From the IMG/VR virus record IMGVR_UViG_3300020185_000111, positions 1 through 39,977 of that record: a DNA stretch of 39,977 nucleotides; one strand, written 5' to 3'. Position numbers and translations under genes: made by a program. Source of the stretch: a virus. Shown here one piece after another: positions 1 to 6,442 of the stretch (positions are counted from its first letter, which is position 1; each line of letters starts with the position of its first letter). The notes under the pieces are model-generated. The model worked only from the letters and a program-made list of their open reading frames with translations. It did no database searches and had not been told where the DNA came from.

Positions 1-1
1 A

Positions 2-253
2 CCACTTGACGCAGACAGTATACTAGAAGACTTCTATTCAGCTCTAGCAGATGGCGACATAAAGGCTATTAGGAATATACATATACCACGTTCTGATGTA
101 TTCTATGTTAGACAGAAGTACTTTATAGACACGGGTGAGTGGATAACCTTAGATCGAATGGAACGCTGTATGTACCTTGAAGGGTTACTATCAGCTTCTG
201 AAGTAAGAGACCCTGATCGTGTTAGAGATTGGGAATACACAACGACAAACTAG
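2..253 (+). CDS. C-terminal end of unknown phage protein (cut by window edge)
   Basis: An open frame runs from the window edge to a TAG at 251-253, giving 83 residues (PLDADSILEDFYSALADGD... ending DWEYTTTN). It is acidic and mostly helical-looking, has no membrane segment, and its start lies outside the window. The stop is followed 11 nt later by the next start codon with a good ribosome site (aggagag), so it is probably the upstream member of the lysis operon. I recognise no family. That it is coding is supported by the uninterrupted frame, the tight spacing to the next gene, and codon choice (CTA, GCT, AGA) like its neighbours. Confidence 0.6.
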   Translation, partial: PLDADSILEDFYSALADGDIKAIRNIHIPRSDVFYVRQKYFIDTGEWITLDRMERCMYLEGLLSASEVRDPDRVRDWEYTTTN

Positions 254-264
254 GAGAGTCTACC

Positions 265-552
265 ATGAATACGTACATTAAGACAATAACTCTTATTACC
301 TTATTAGCTATAACCACTGCGACAGCTACACAGGCTCACACAGTTACTGTTAAGCATACACCTTACACAGATGAGCAAGTTATAGTAGCTACAGTTGGTT
401 GTGCTGTTCTCTTTGGAGCACTTGCAGCAATGACTAGCGGTATCTCTACAGCTGTGGGAGCAATAGCAGGTGGCTCAGTATGTGCTGTTGGCTTTGGAGA
501 AGACTATATCAAACATGATGGTCGTATCGTAGGTTACGAATCAGGAGCGTAA
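265..552 (+). CDS. Small exported or membrane protein with signal peptide (lysis region)
   Basis: This gene encodes 95 residues. I chose the ATG at 265, which follows aggagag at 252-258, rather than an upstream TTG at 229 that has no ribosome site. Residues 1-24 read as a signal peptide: a Lys at position 5, a hydrophobic Leu/Ile/Thr core, and an Ala-x-Ala-type end (ATQA before HTV). Residues about 38-72 are a second Gly/Ala-rich hydrophobic stretch with small residues spaced like a glycine-zipper membrane helix pair. The next gene, an endolysin, starts 10 nt after its stop. It could be a holin, antiholin or envelope-active accessory protein. No family is recognised, and the lysis role is inferred from position only. 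Confidence 0.65.
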   Translation: MNTYIKTITLITLLAITTATATQAHTVTVKHTPYTDEQVIVATVGCAVLFGALAAMTSGISTAVGAIAGGSVCAVGFGEDYIKHDGRIVGYESGA

Positions 553-561
553 TGAATCATA

Positions 562-1263
562 ATGACTCAGACAACAAGTGATAAAGGTATATACGCACTC
601 GTACAACATGAGGGTGTAGTGCCTGCTCCCTACTTCGACTCTGTAGGTGTTCTCACTTACGGTATTGGACATACTAAGGCGGCTGGGTCTCCTGATCCAG
701 CTAGTCTACCTAAAGGTATGCCTTCCAGTTCTAACCTAGACGATGCGCTTGAGGATGTGTGTCAAGTATTTAAGATTGACTTAGCTAAGTATGAAGCTGC
801 CGTAGCTAAAGCTATAACAGTACCAGTTGAGCAACACCAGTTTGATGCAGCTGTAAGCTTTCATTATAACACAGGTGCTATCTCCTCAGCTACTTGGGTT
901 AAGACTCTAAACTCTGGTAATACTTCCTTAGCTGCTGATCAGATAATGAATTGGACTAAACCACCTGAGATTATACCCCGTAGACAAGCTGAACAAGACT
1001 TGTTTCGTAATGGTATCTACCCAGAAGATAATGTTATTGTATGGAAAGTAGACTCAGCCTGTAAGGTTATATGGGATCCTGCCTGTACTCTTACCTCTTC
1101 TGAGGTACTAGGATACCTTAATTATAATGATAATGATATTAATAATGATAATGATGCATATACAAAAGATAAGGGCAGTCAAACATCTAGTTCAACTGTA
1201 AGCTGCCCCACCTGTAAAGGTTCAGGTGTCGTTTCGAGCAGGAGACGTAACAAGAGGGGCTAA
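562..1263 (+). CDS. Endolysin, T4-type lysozyme (GH24)
   Basis: The product is a predicted muramidase that cleaves the MurNAc-GlcNAc bond of peptidoglycan at lysis, 233 residues long. The N-terminal part carries the GH24 catalytic signature: E17 in QHEG, D26 in YFDSVGVLT, and T32, with the same 9 and 6 residue spacings as E11, D20 and T26 of T4 lysozyme, followed by YGIGHT. There is no signal peptide or SAR helix, so release should depend on a holin. Residues about 190-210 are an Asn/Asp-rich linker encoded by AT repeats, followed by a CPTCKGSG motif (half of a DnaJ-type zinc site) and an Arg/Lys-rich end. The tail is longer than in minimal GH24 endolysins and may bind the wall or a partner. 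It sits inside a cluster of small membrane-protein genes. Confidence 0.9.
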   Translation: MTQTTSDKGIYALVQHEGVVPAPYFDSVGVLTYGIGHTKAAGSPDPASLPKGMPSSSNLDDALEDVCQVFKIDLAKYEAAVAKAITVPVEQHQFDAAVSFHYNTGAISSATWVKTLNSGNTSLAADQIMNWTKPPEIIPRRQAEQDLFRNGIYPEDNVIVWKVDSACKVIWDPACTLTSSEVLGYLNYNDNDINNDNDAYTKDKGSQTSSSTVSCPTCKGSGVVSSRRRNKRG

Positions 1264-1303
1264 TTCACCCATACTTAAAGAGACATAAGACTGGAGAGAT
1301 CTG

Positions 1304-1504
1304 ATGTCATCAGAAAGAGAAGAATTAGAAAGGCAGATTAACAAACTAACGATTAAACAAGCACTGCTTGAACAAGCAGTTAACGACTTAAAGCAAGATC
1401 AGACAAGCAAGGAAGCCTTCACAGAAAAGGTACAATTCTTCTTAATCGGCGGTGTAATATCTGCAATACTAGCATTTGTCGTAAAGGGAGGTCTTTCGCT
1501 ATGA
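1304..1504 (+). CDS. Small coiled-coil plus one-TM protein, holin/XhlA-like
   Basis: The product is 66 residues. The first 38 are charged with heptad-like Leu/Ile spacing (LERQINKLTIKQALLEQAV), and residues about 43-64 form one membrane helix (FFLIGGVISAILAFVV). This order, a cytoplasmic coiled coil followed by a C-terminal membrane segment, is that of XhlA/hemolysin-type holin accessory proteins, but similarity is architectural only. The start follows ctggagagatctg. Its TGA overlaps the ATG of the next gene (ATGA), which indicates translational coupling. A role in lysis timing is inferred from its place just after the endolysin. Confidence 0.7.
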   Translation: MSSEREELERQINKLTIKQALLEQAVNDLKQDQTSKEAFTEKVQFFLIGGVISAILAFVVKGGLSL

Positions 1505-1707
1505 CTCTTAATTTAAAGAATACAGTAGTTAATATACCATCTATGGTGGCGGGGGCAGTCGTATTTGGTTTAATAATCTATTGGATTTTACTGTTTATCA
1601 GTATATCACACACATACGACTTTCAATCCAAAAGAGAAAGGATAGGTTTAGGATGTACTCAGTGTACCTCGATACCTTTTCAACAGCTTGGGCTTGTATC
1701 TTATTAA
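1501..1707 (+). CDS. Single-TM small membrane protein, lysis region
   Basis: The product is 68 residues with one hydrophobic helix at about residues 12-35 (IPSMVAGAVVFGLIIYWILLF) and a polar, cysteine-containing tail (GCTQC). The start has a strong ribosome site (gggaggt at 1486-1492), and the ATG overlaps the preceding stop. Its 3' end overlaps the next gene out of frame by 55 nt. Nested small membrane genes beside an endolysin recall spanin pairs, but no lipobox follows an N-terminal signal, so a spanin assignment is not supported. Function is unknown. Confidence 0.6.
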   Translation: MTLNLKNTVVNIPSMVAGAVVFGLIIYWILLFISISHTYDFQSKRERIGLGCTQCTSIPFQQLGLVSY

Positions 1708-1922
1708 TCATTACAGCCTCCCTAATATACAAACACAAAGGTAAGTTAGAAGTCTATCTAACGATACTAGCTTGCTTATTATACTTAATCGCACAGACAG
1801 GATGGACTACCGCCTACTTCAATGGAATACTCTGGGGAGCCGACATATTCAACTATGTATGGTTCGCATTTAATACCACTGTCTTTGCCACTCTTACAAT
1901 ATACTTAAGGAAACTAAAGTAA
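1653..1922 (+). CDS. Three-helix membrane protein, unknown
   Basis: I take the ATG at 1653 as start. It has an aaaggat ribosome site about 9 nt upstream, and the longer frame begins at an unsupported TTG at 1581. The 89-residue product has hydrophobic stretches at about residues 10-25, 34-50 and 64-83 with short Lys-rich loops, so it is probably a three-helix inner-membrane protein. It overlaps the preceding gene by 55 nt, and its TAA overlaps the following ATG by one base. It may be a holin, antiholin or superinfection-exclusion protein; the sequence does not decide. Confidence 0.65.
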   Translation: MYSVYLDTFSTAWACILLIITASLIYKHKGKLEVYLTILACLLYLIAQTGWTTAYFNGILWGADIFNYVWFAFNTTVFATLTIYLRKLK

Positions 1923-2332
1923 TGGCTTTACCTGCACTTATACCTTTGTTAGCTCCTCTCTTAGGAGATATAGTTAAAAAGGTTGTACCTGACAAGAACT
2001 TAGCTGAGAAGATAGAACGTGAAACTACACTTGCTCTAATTCAGAAGTCTGATTCTCTTACACAGATTCAAGGAGAGATTGTATTAGCTGAGGCTAAGTC
2101 AGACAGTTGGATCACCTCATCGTGGCGTCCTTTGCTTATGATGGTCTCCGTACTTATTATAGCTATCAACTTCTTAATAATACCTGTTGTAGCTATGGCC
2201 TACCCGCCTGTTACTTCCAATATGATAGACTTCCCTAACCAACTGTGGACTCTTCTACAGATTGGTGTAGGCGGTTATATTGTAGGTCGTAGTGGTGAGA
2301 AGATCATTAAGAACTGGGATCACTCTAAGTGA
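1922..2332 (+). CDS. Holin, 3TMs family
   Basis: The product is 136 residues and resembles the Holin_3TMs family, also used for release of gene-transfer agents. It has an N-terminal hydrophobic amphipathic segment (ALPALIPLLAPLLGDIVKKVV), a charged middle (residues about 25-60), the conserved SW-(x)n-WRP turn (SWITSSWRPLL), two strongly hydrophobic helices (about 70-95 and 106-124) and a short Lys-rich tail. In this family the protein forms the inner-membrane lesion that lets the endolysin reach the wall. It is the best holin candidate of the cassette. The next gene begins at a GTG that overlaps its TGA. Confidence 0.8.
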   Translation: MALPALIPLLAPLLGDIVKKVVPDKNLAEKIERETTLALIQKSDSLTQIQGEIVLAEAKSDSWITSSWRPLLMMVSVLIIAINFLIIPVVAMAYPPVTSNMIDFPNQLWTLLQIGVGGYIVGRSGEKIIKNWDHSK

Positions 2333-2610
2333 CTCCTCTAGAGGAGATAGATATTGAAGATCGTAAGCGTCAGATGTTTGATGCTGATAAGAAACGTGAC
2401 GCTGAGAGGAATATGTCGTATGCTGCTCTAGCTGGTATGCTGGCATTTCCTCTTCTTATTATCATCTCCTCCTTTTTAGGTTTAGATAAAGCTGCAACAC
2501 TTCTAGCTGACATAGCAGGTATCTCTTATATAGCAGTCAGCGCTGTATTAGGTAGCTACTTTGGGTTTAACACTCTATCGGAGCTTAAGAATCATGCCAA
2601 AGGTAAATGA
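2329..2610 (+). CDS. Two-helix small membrane protein
   Basis: The product is up to 93 residues. An Asp/Arg/Lys-rich N-terminus of about 30 residues is followed by two hydrophobic segments (about 31-50 AALAGMLAFPLLIIISSFLG and 57-78). The start is uncertain. GTG at 2329 overlaps the preceding stop (GTGA) but has a weak ribosome site; ATG at 2374 is the first in-frame ATG, and gaggag at 2341-2346 lies too far upstream of it. The protein resembles small membrane proteins I recall from marine podoviruses near holins, without an established role. It overlaps the next gene by 17 nt. Confidence 0.65.
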   Translation: MTPLEEIDIEDRKRQMFDADKKRDAERNMSYAALAGMLAFPLLIIISSFLGLDKAATLLADIAGISYIAVSAVLGSYFGFNTLSELKNHAKGK

Positions 2611-2887
2611 CAATACAGATATTACACTACCTGTTAAGAATCTAATAGCTATTGTTATTGCTACAGGCTTAGCTGCTACAGCTTACTTTGAGATACAGAA
2701 TAGATTAACCCATTTGGGCTTTCAACAAGAAGTTATTTGGACTAAGGTTAGGGAAGCAGAGGAGTATATAAATACATTTGATCCAAAAGAAGCTGTAGAG
2801 TACCATATAACTAAACAATATAAGTTAGAATTACTATTAAATAACGTAATAACTAGGCTAGAACAACTAGAAGAGAAAAGGAAGTAA
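2594..2887 (+). CDS. Membrane-anchored coiled-coil protein, i-spanin-like layout
   Basis: I take ATG 2594, with cggagc about 10 nt upstream, and reject the TTG-started frame at 2561. The 97-residue product has one N-terminal membrane helix at residues about 14-32 and then 60 charged residues with heptad spacing, ending in a Glu/Lys/Arg-rich helix (LLLNNVITRLEQLEEKRK). An N-terminal anchor plus a helical soluble domain is the layout of inner-membrane spanins (Rz), but no partner outer-membrane lipoprotein is visible, so this is only a layout match. It is the last gene of the membrane cassette. Confidence 0.6.
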   Translation: MPKVNDNTDITLPVKNLIAIVIATGLAATAYFEIQNRLTHLGFQQEVIWTKVREAEEYINTFDPKEAVEYHITKQYKLELLLNNVITRLEQLEEKRK

Positions 2888-2890
2888 GAT

Positions 2891-3337
2891 ATGGGAAGTT
2901 TAAGAAAAGGCACAGGCGATCCTGTTGTAAAACCTGGACGTGGAGGTAAAAGCACTGGTGGAAGTGGTGGTAGTACCAGAAAAGGTTCTTCGGCTGCGCC
3001 CTCAACATCAAAGTATCCAAAGGGACGTCCTAGCAGTACGGGTTCTTATGACAAGGGTATGCCGTCTGATAGTAAACCTAGAGACTATTTCACTAAGTCA
3101 GAGGGTGGTGCACCTAAAAGTCCTTTAAAGAAGAAGAAGAAGAGTGACAGCACAACATCCACACCATCCAAACCATCTTATAAATCTAAAGCATCTCCTT
3201 CCAGTAAAGGTAGCCCTAAGAAAGCTCCTAAGAAGTCTCCTAAGAAGAGTGGCTCCTCTACTAAAGGTAAGGGTCCAATGCGGTTCTCAGCTAAAGCTGG
3301 AGCTTCTGTACCTCCTAATAGAATGGCTAAGAAGTAA
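2891..3337 (+). CDS. Very basic Ser/Lys/Pro low-complexity protein
   Basis: The product is 148 residues with no folded domain visible. It is built from Gly/Ser/Lys stretches, a KKKKK run, and SPKK-type repeats (GSPKKAPKKSPKKSGSS) like those in the tails of histone H1. A DNA-binding or DNA-condensing role is plausible from composition, because SPKK motifs bind the minor groove, but a virion or nucleoid function is not shown. The ribosome site is aaaaggaag. It lies between the membrane cassette and the small packaging genes and is followed by two more basic small proteins. Confidence 0.6.
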   Translation: MGSLRKGTGDPVVKPGRGGKSTGGSGGSTRKGSSAAPSTSKYPKGRPSSTGSYDKGMPSDSKPRDYFTKSEGGAPKSPLKKKKKSDSTTSTPSKPSYKSKASPSSKGSPKKAPKKSPKKSGSSTKGKGPMRFSAKAGASVPPNRMAKK

Positions 3338-3363
3338 TAACAATCTAAAGAATGGTGATAGAT

Positions 3364-3522
3364 ATGCAAAGCACAGTCATACGTGACGTTAAGAACAGTG
3401 GAACAGCTAGTGGTGACATAAATATGGTCATCAAAGAGCCTGACACACCTTCTACTTCAAAGAATAACGCAGGTAGTCCCAAAGGTGGGACTGCTTCGTC
3501 TTCTATTAATAAAGGTTTATAA
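3364..3522 (+). CDS. Small unknown protein, 52 residues
   Basis: ATG at 3364 opens a 52-residue frame (MQSTVIRDVKNSGTASG...) that ends in TAA at 3520-3522, one base before the next gene's GTG. The product is Ser/Thr/Gly/Asn-rich without a recognisable domain, and the ribosome site is weak (ggtgat). It fills the only space between two real genes on this strand with matching codon choice, so I consider it probably coding, with no function proposed. Confidence 0.4.
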   Translation: MQSTVIRDVKNSGTASGDINMVIKEPDTPSTSKNNAGSPKGGTASSSINKGL

Positions 3523-3523
3523 A

Positions 3524-3805
3524 GTGCCTATTAAACCTAGAAACTACAAACGAGAACGTCAGCTTCAATCTACTCCTATTGAACTAGCTAAGAATGCTGC
3601 ACGGAAACGTGCTCGTAGGAAGTTAGAGAAAACTGGCGTTGTTAAGAAGGGAGACGGTAAAGATGTAGACCATAAGAATCGTAACCCAATGGATAACGCT
3701 AGGGGTAACCTTAAAGCTAAGCCTAAGTCGGCTAATCGTAGTTTCTCACGTAAGGGTACTAAAGGTGTCTACGGTAAGAAGAACCCCACACCTAGGAGGA
3801 AGTAA
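3524..3805 (+). CDS. Small HNH-like nuclease-type protein
   Basis: I take GTG at 3524, with aaaggt 8 nt upstream and one base after the previous stop. The 93-residue product is very basic and holds the core of an HNH/beta-beta-alpha nuclease site, DVDHKNRNPMDNARGNL: a D-H pair, then P-x-D-N and N-L as in phage HNH proteins. The usual C-terminal histidine is not obvious, because the region after it (KAKPKSANRSF) ends in a Lys/Arg tail. HNH proteins beside terminase genes often assist packaging nicking in other phages. Here that role is inferred from position, directly before the small terminase. It could instead be a degenerate DNA-binding relative. Confidence 0.65.
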   Translation: MPIKPRNYKRERQLQSTPIELAKNAARKRARRKLEKTGVVKKGDGKDVDHKNRNPMDNARGNLKAKPKSANRSFSRKGTKGVYGKKNPTPRRK

Positions 3806-3807
3806 TA

Positions 3808-4191
3808 ATGACTATTAATACTAAAACTGGTAGAAAGCTAAGTGAGAAGCAAGAGAAGTTCCTTGCTGTTCTATTTGAAGAAGCTAAGGGAGACCCTCTA
3901 GTTGCTAAGCGTCTAGCTGGTTACTCAGATAATAAGTCTACATCTGTTATAACAGCTGCTCTAGTTGATGAGATAGCTGAGTTAACTCGTAAGTTCATTG
4001 CACAGAGTTCTACTAAAGCTGCGTATACAATGTTCAGTGTTATGGGTTCTAAGGATATGCTAGGTGCTAAAGAGAGAATGAATGCAGCTAAAGACATAAT
4101 GGATCGCGCTGGTTTTGTTAAGACTGATAAAGTAGAAGTCACTACAGCTGAACCTCTGTTTATCCTACCAGCTAAAAGAGATGATGACTGA
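3808..4191 (+). CDS. Terminase small subunit
   Basis: This DNA-recognition subunit of the packaging motor has 127 residues. Residues about 10-45 (LSEKQEKFLAVLFEEAKGDPLVAKRLAGYSD) match the N-terminal helix-turn-helix of small terminases, in which the segment begins with an L-x-x-KQ-x-x-F pattern. Residues 50-105 are helical and suit oligomerisation. The Asp-rich tail (AEPLFILPAKRDDD) resembles the C-terminal segment that contacts the large subunit. An excellent ribosome site (aggaggaag) precedes the start, and the stop overlaps the next ATG by one base. Position between an HNH-like gene and the large terminase supports the call. Confidence 0.75.
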   Translation: MTINTKTGRKLSEKQEKFLAVLFEEAKGDPLVAKRLAGYSDNKSTSVITAALVDEIAELTRKFIAQSSTKAAYTMFSVMGSKDMLGAKERMNAAKDIMDRAGFVKTDKVEVTTAEPLFILPAKRDDD

Positions 4192-4457
4192 TGCCTAGGA
4201 AAGCAGAGAAAGCTATTCCTAAGACAACCAAGGGTAAGAACGCTAACTACCTGAAGACGTCCAAAGGGGCTGGCATGACTAAAAAGGGTGTGGCAGCTCA
4301 TAGAGCCGCTAACCCTGGGTCTAAGCTAAAGACTGCTGTAACAGGTAAAGTTAAACCTGGAAGTAAAGATGCTAAGAGACGTAAAGCATTCTGCAGTCGT
4401 TCTAAGAGTTGGACAGGTGAACGTGGGAAAGCCGCGAGAGCTAGGTGGAAATGCTAA
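4191..4457 (+). CDS. Basic small phage protein (DUF6321-like)
   Basis: The product is 88 residues and extremely Lys/Arg-rich. The motifs GAGMTKKGVAAHRAANPGSKL, KRRKAFCSRSKSW and a C-terminal RARWKC are familiar from a small conserved protein of T4-like and T7-like marine phages, which I recall as DUF6321. Its biochemical role is not known to me. The two conserved cysteines and Trp residues suggest nucleic-acid binding. It starts inside the stop of the small terminase gene and is probably co-translated. A nine-codon frame follows at 4457 and is too short to judge. Confidence 0.65.
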   Translation: MPRKAEKAIPKTTKGKNANYLKTSKGAGMTKKGVAAHRAANPGSKLKTAVTGKVKPGSKDAKRRKAFCSRSKSWTGERGKAARARWKC

Positions 4458-4501
4458 TGGCTACTCCTACTAATAAGAAACTATAATTAGTTAATTAGCA
4501 C

Positions 4502-4530
4502 TTGACAAATGACTTATAATGTGATATAAG
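4502..4530 (+). promoter_or_regulatory. Sigma70-type promoter before the HTH/terminase unit
   Basis: TTGACA at 4502-4507 and TATAAG at 4525-4530 are separated by exactly 17 bases. A TATAAT at 4515-4520 lies only 7 bases from the -35 and is probably not the -10. Transcription would start near 4537, which is the ATG of the next gene. The same arrangement recurs at 15407 and 25352. Confidence 0.8.
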
Positions 4531-4536
4531 AGTTAA

Positions 4537-5013
4537 ATGGAACGTAAACAAGCACCTAAGATGACTTACATACATCCTGACCAAACTTGGAGAATACCTA
4601 AGCGTGGTGAGGATGGTGAATGGTTTCCTATAGTTAGAATAGGTAGGCATGTACCCTTTGGTTACTATCAAGACAAAGATGATAAGAATCTATTACTTCC
4701 TATTCCATCAGAACTAGAGTTACTAGAAATAGCTAAGAAGTACCTTAAAGAATACTCATTACGTATGGTAGCCCGTTGGTTAACTGAAGAGTCAGGACGG
4801 TACATCTCCCATGTAGGATTAAACAAACGTGTCAGCATCGAATACAAAAGGCGTCAAGAAAGTATCACCTATCGAATGTATGAAAGGCGCTACAAAGAAG
4901 CCTCGGAAACGGCGCGTAAGCTCGACCAAGAAAGGCTCGGTGGTATCCAAACAAGAAGATACTACACCACAGACGAAGATAGAAAAGACTATACCAGCGA
5001 CGGTGATACCTGA
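4537..5013 (+). CDS. HTH-type DNA-binding protein beside terminase, probably leaderless
   Basis: The product is 158 residues. Residues about 60-100 (ELELLEIAKKYLKEYSLRMVARWLTEESGRYISHVGLNKRV) look like a resolvase/Hin-type helix-turn-helix that is often found just before large terminase genes in marine phages. Residues 100-135 are a highly charged helix. The first ATG (4537) coincides with the expected transcription start and has no ribosome site; the next, M9 at 4561, also lacks one. The last 185 nt overlap the large-terminase frame. It may be an accessory packaging factor or a regulator; both are inference. Confidence 0.7.
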   Translation: MERKQAPKMTYIHPDQTWRIPKRGEDGEWFPIVRIGRHVPFGYYQDKDDKNLLLPIPSELELLEIAKKYLKEYSLRMVARWLTEESGRYISHVGLNKRVSIEYKRRQESITYRMYERRYKEASETARKLDQERLGGIQTRRYYTTDEDRKDYTSDGDT

Positions 5014-6427
5014 ACCTATTAATGTAGCTAAAGCACAGGATATCATATTCCAACCAAACGAAGGTCCACAGACAGACTTTCTAGCATCTAATGAACAAGA
5101 GGTGTTGTACGGTGGTGCAGCAGGAGGTGGTAAGAGCTACGCAATGGTAGCTGACCCTGTACGCTACTTTAACAACCCTCACTCCCGTGGCTTGTTAGTA
5201 CGTAGAAGTACTGAAGAACTACGGGAGCTTATCTCGGTGTCTAAGCAGCTGTATCCTAAAGCAGTTCCTGGGATTAAGTTTATGGAAAGAGATAAGACTT
5301 GGATAGCTCCAAGTGGTGCTACTCTTTGGATGTCTTATCTTGACAGAGATGATGACGTTATGCGTTACCAAGGTCAAGCTTTTAATTGGATTGGCTTAGA
5401 TGAACTTACACAGTGGCCTACTCCTTACGCTTGGAACTATATGAGATCACGTCTACGTACAACTAAAGCTTCTGGGTTACCTCTCTATATGAGAGCTACT
5501 ACAAACCCAGGAGGTCCAGGACATCACTGGGTGAAGAAGACCTTTATTGATCCTTCCCCAGCTAATAAGACTTTCTGGGCTACTGACGAATACGGAGAAA
5601 CTATATGTTGGCCTAAGGGTCATACACGCGCAGGGGAGCCTTTGTTTAAACGTAGGTTTATACCTGCTAATTTGTTTAATAACCCATACCTAGCTGAAGA
5701 TGGTATGTACGAAGCTAACCTTCTCTCAATGCCTGAGCATCAACGTAGACAACTACTGGATGGCGATTGGAGTGTATCAGAAGGTGCAGCATTTACTGAG
5801 TTTAAACCTAAGATCCATGTAGTAGAACCCTACGATATACCTAATTCATGGTCTAAGTTCAGAGCGTGTGACTACGGTTACGGAAGTATGACAGCTGTAT
5901 TATGGTTCGCAGTAACACCTGCTGAGCAGATAGTTGTATACAGAGAGTTATATGTTAATAAGACTACAGCTGTAGACCTAGCTGGTATGGTTAATGACAT
6001 AGAACGTGGTGAGAAGATACGCTACGGAGTCTTAGATAGCTCACTTTGGCATAACAGAGGTGACACAGGACCGTCTCTAGCTGAGCAGATGATACAAAGA
6101 GGATGTAGGTGGAGACCTTCAGATAGATCAAAAGGGTCACGTATAGCTGGTAAGAACGAAGTGCATAGAAGACTACAGGTGGACGAGTTTACAGAAGAAC
6201 CTAGGTTGGTATTCTTTAACGTCTGTAAGAACATTATAACTGAACTACCTTCACTACCTTTAGATAAGAATAACCCTGATGATGTAGATACTAAGAGTCC
6301 TATTGATCACGGTTATGATGCTTTACGTTACGGACTGATGACTAGACCAAGAAGTAGCTTGTTTGATTATGACCCTAATGCGGCTGGCGCAGGGTTTCAA
6401 GCTGCTGACGATGTTTTTGGATACTAA
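4829..6427 (+). CDS. Terminase large subunit (packaging ATPase and nuclease)
   Basis: This DNA-packaging motor has up to 532 residues. The ATPase shows an adenine-binding segment (FQPNEGPQ, about 74-81), Walker A GGAAGGGKS at 95-103, Walker B with D191-E192 (NWIGLDE) and a TTNPGG coupling motif at 224-229. The RNase H-like nuclease shows D348 (FRACDYG), D403 (VLDSS) and D493/D497 (IDHGYDALRYG). The start is uncertain. GTG 4829, ATG 4880 and GTG 4940 (aagaaagg upstream) all precede the motor domain, and residues 1-60 are Lys/Ser/Thr-rich, a possible by-product of overlap with the preceding gene. The portal gene follows after 15 nt. The protein is anchored at the portal during packaging. Confidence 0.93.
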   Translation: MSASNTKGVKKVSPIECMKGATKKPRKRRVSSTKKGSVVSKQEDTTPQTKIEKTIPATVIPEPINVAKAQDIIFQPNEGPQTDFLASNEQEVLYGGAAGGGKSYAMVADPVRYFNNPHSRGLLVRRSTEELRELISVSKQLYPKAVPGIKFMERDKTWIAPSGATLWMSYLDRDDDVMRYQGQAFNWIGLDELTQWPTPYAWNYMRSRLRTTKASGLPLYMRATTNPGGPGHHWVKKTFIDPSPANKTFWATDEYGETICWPKGHTRAGEPLFKRRFIPANLFNNPYLAEDGMYEANLLSMPEHQRRQLLDGDWSVSEGAAFTEFKPKIHVVEPYDIPNSWSKFRACDYGYGSMTAVLWFAVTPAEQIVVYRELYVNKTTAVDLAGMVNDIERGEKIRYGVLDSSLWHNRGDTGPSLAEQMIQRGCRWRPSDRSKGSRIAGKNEVHRRLQVDEFTEEPRLVFFNVCKNIITELPSLPLDKNNPDDVDTKSPIDHGYDALRYGLMTRPRSSLFDYDPNAAGAGFQAADDVFGY

Positions 6428-6442
6428 TAAGGAAGCGACAGT

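Noticed and set aside
1501-1922. Programmed frameshift joining the two overlapping small membrane genes
   Set aside because: No slippery heptamer is evident in the 55-nt overlap, and each gene has its own ribosome site.
4515-4520. TATAAT as -10 of the promoter at 4502
   Set aside because: It lies only 7 bases from TTGACA; the TATAAG at 4525 has the standard 17-base spacing.
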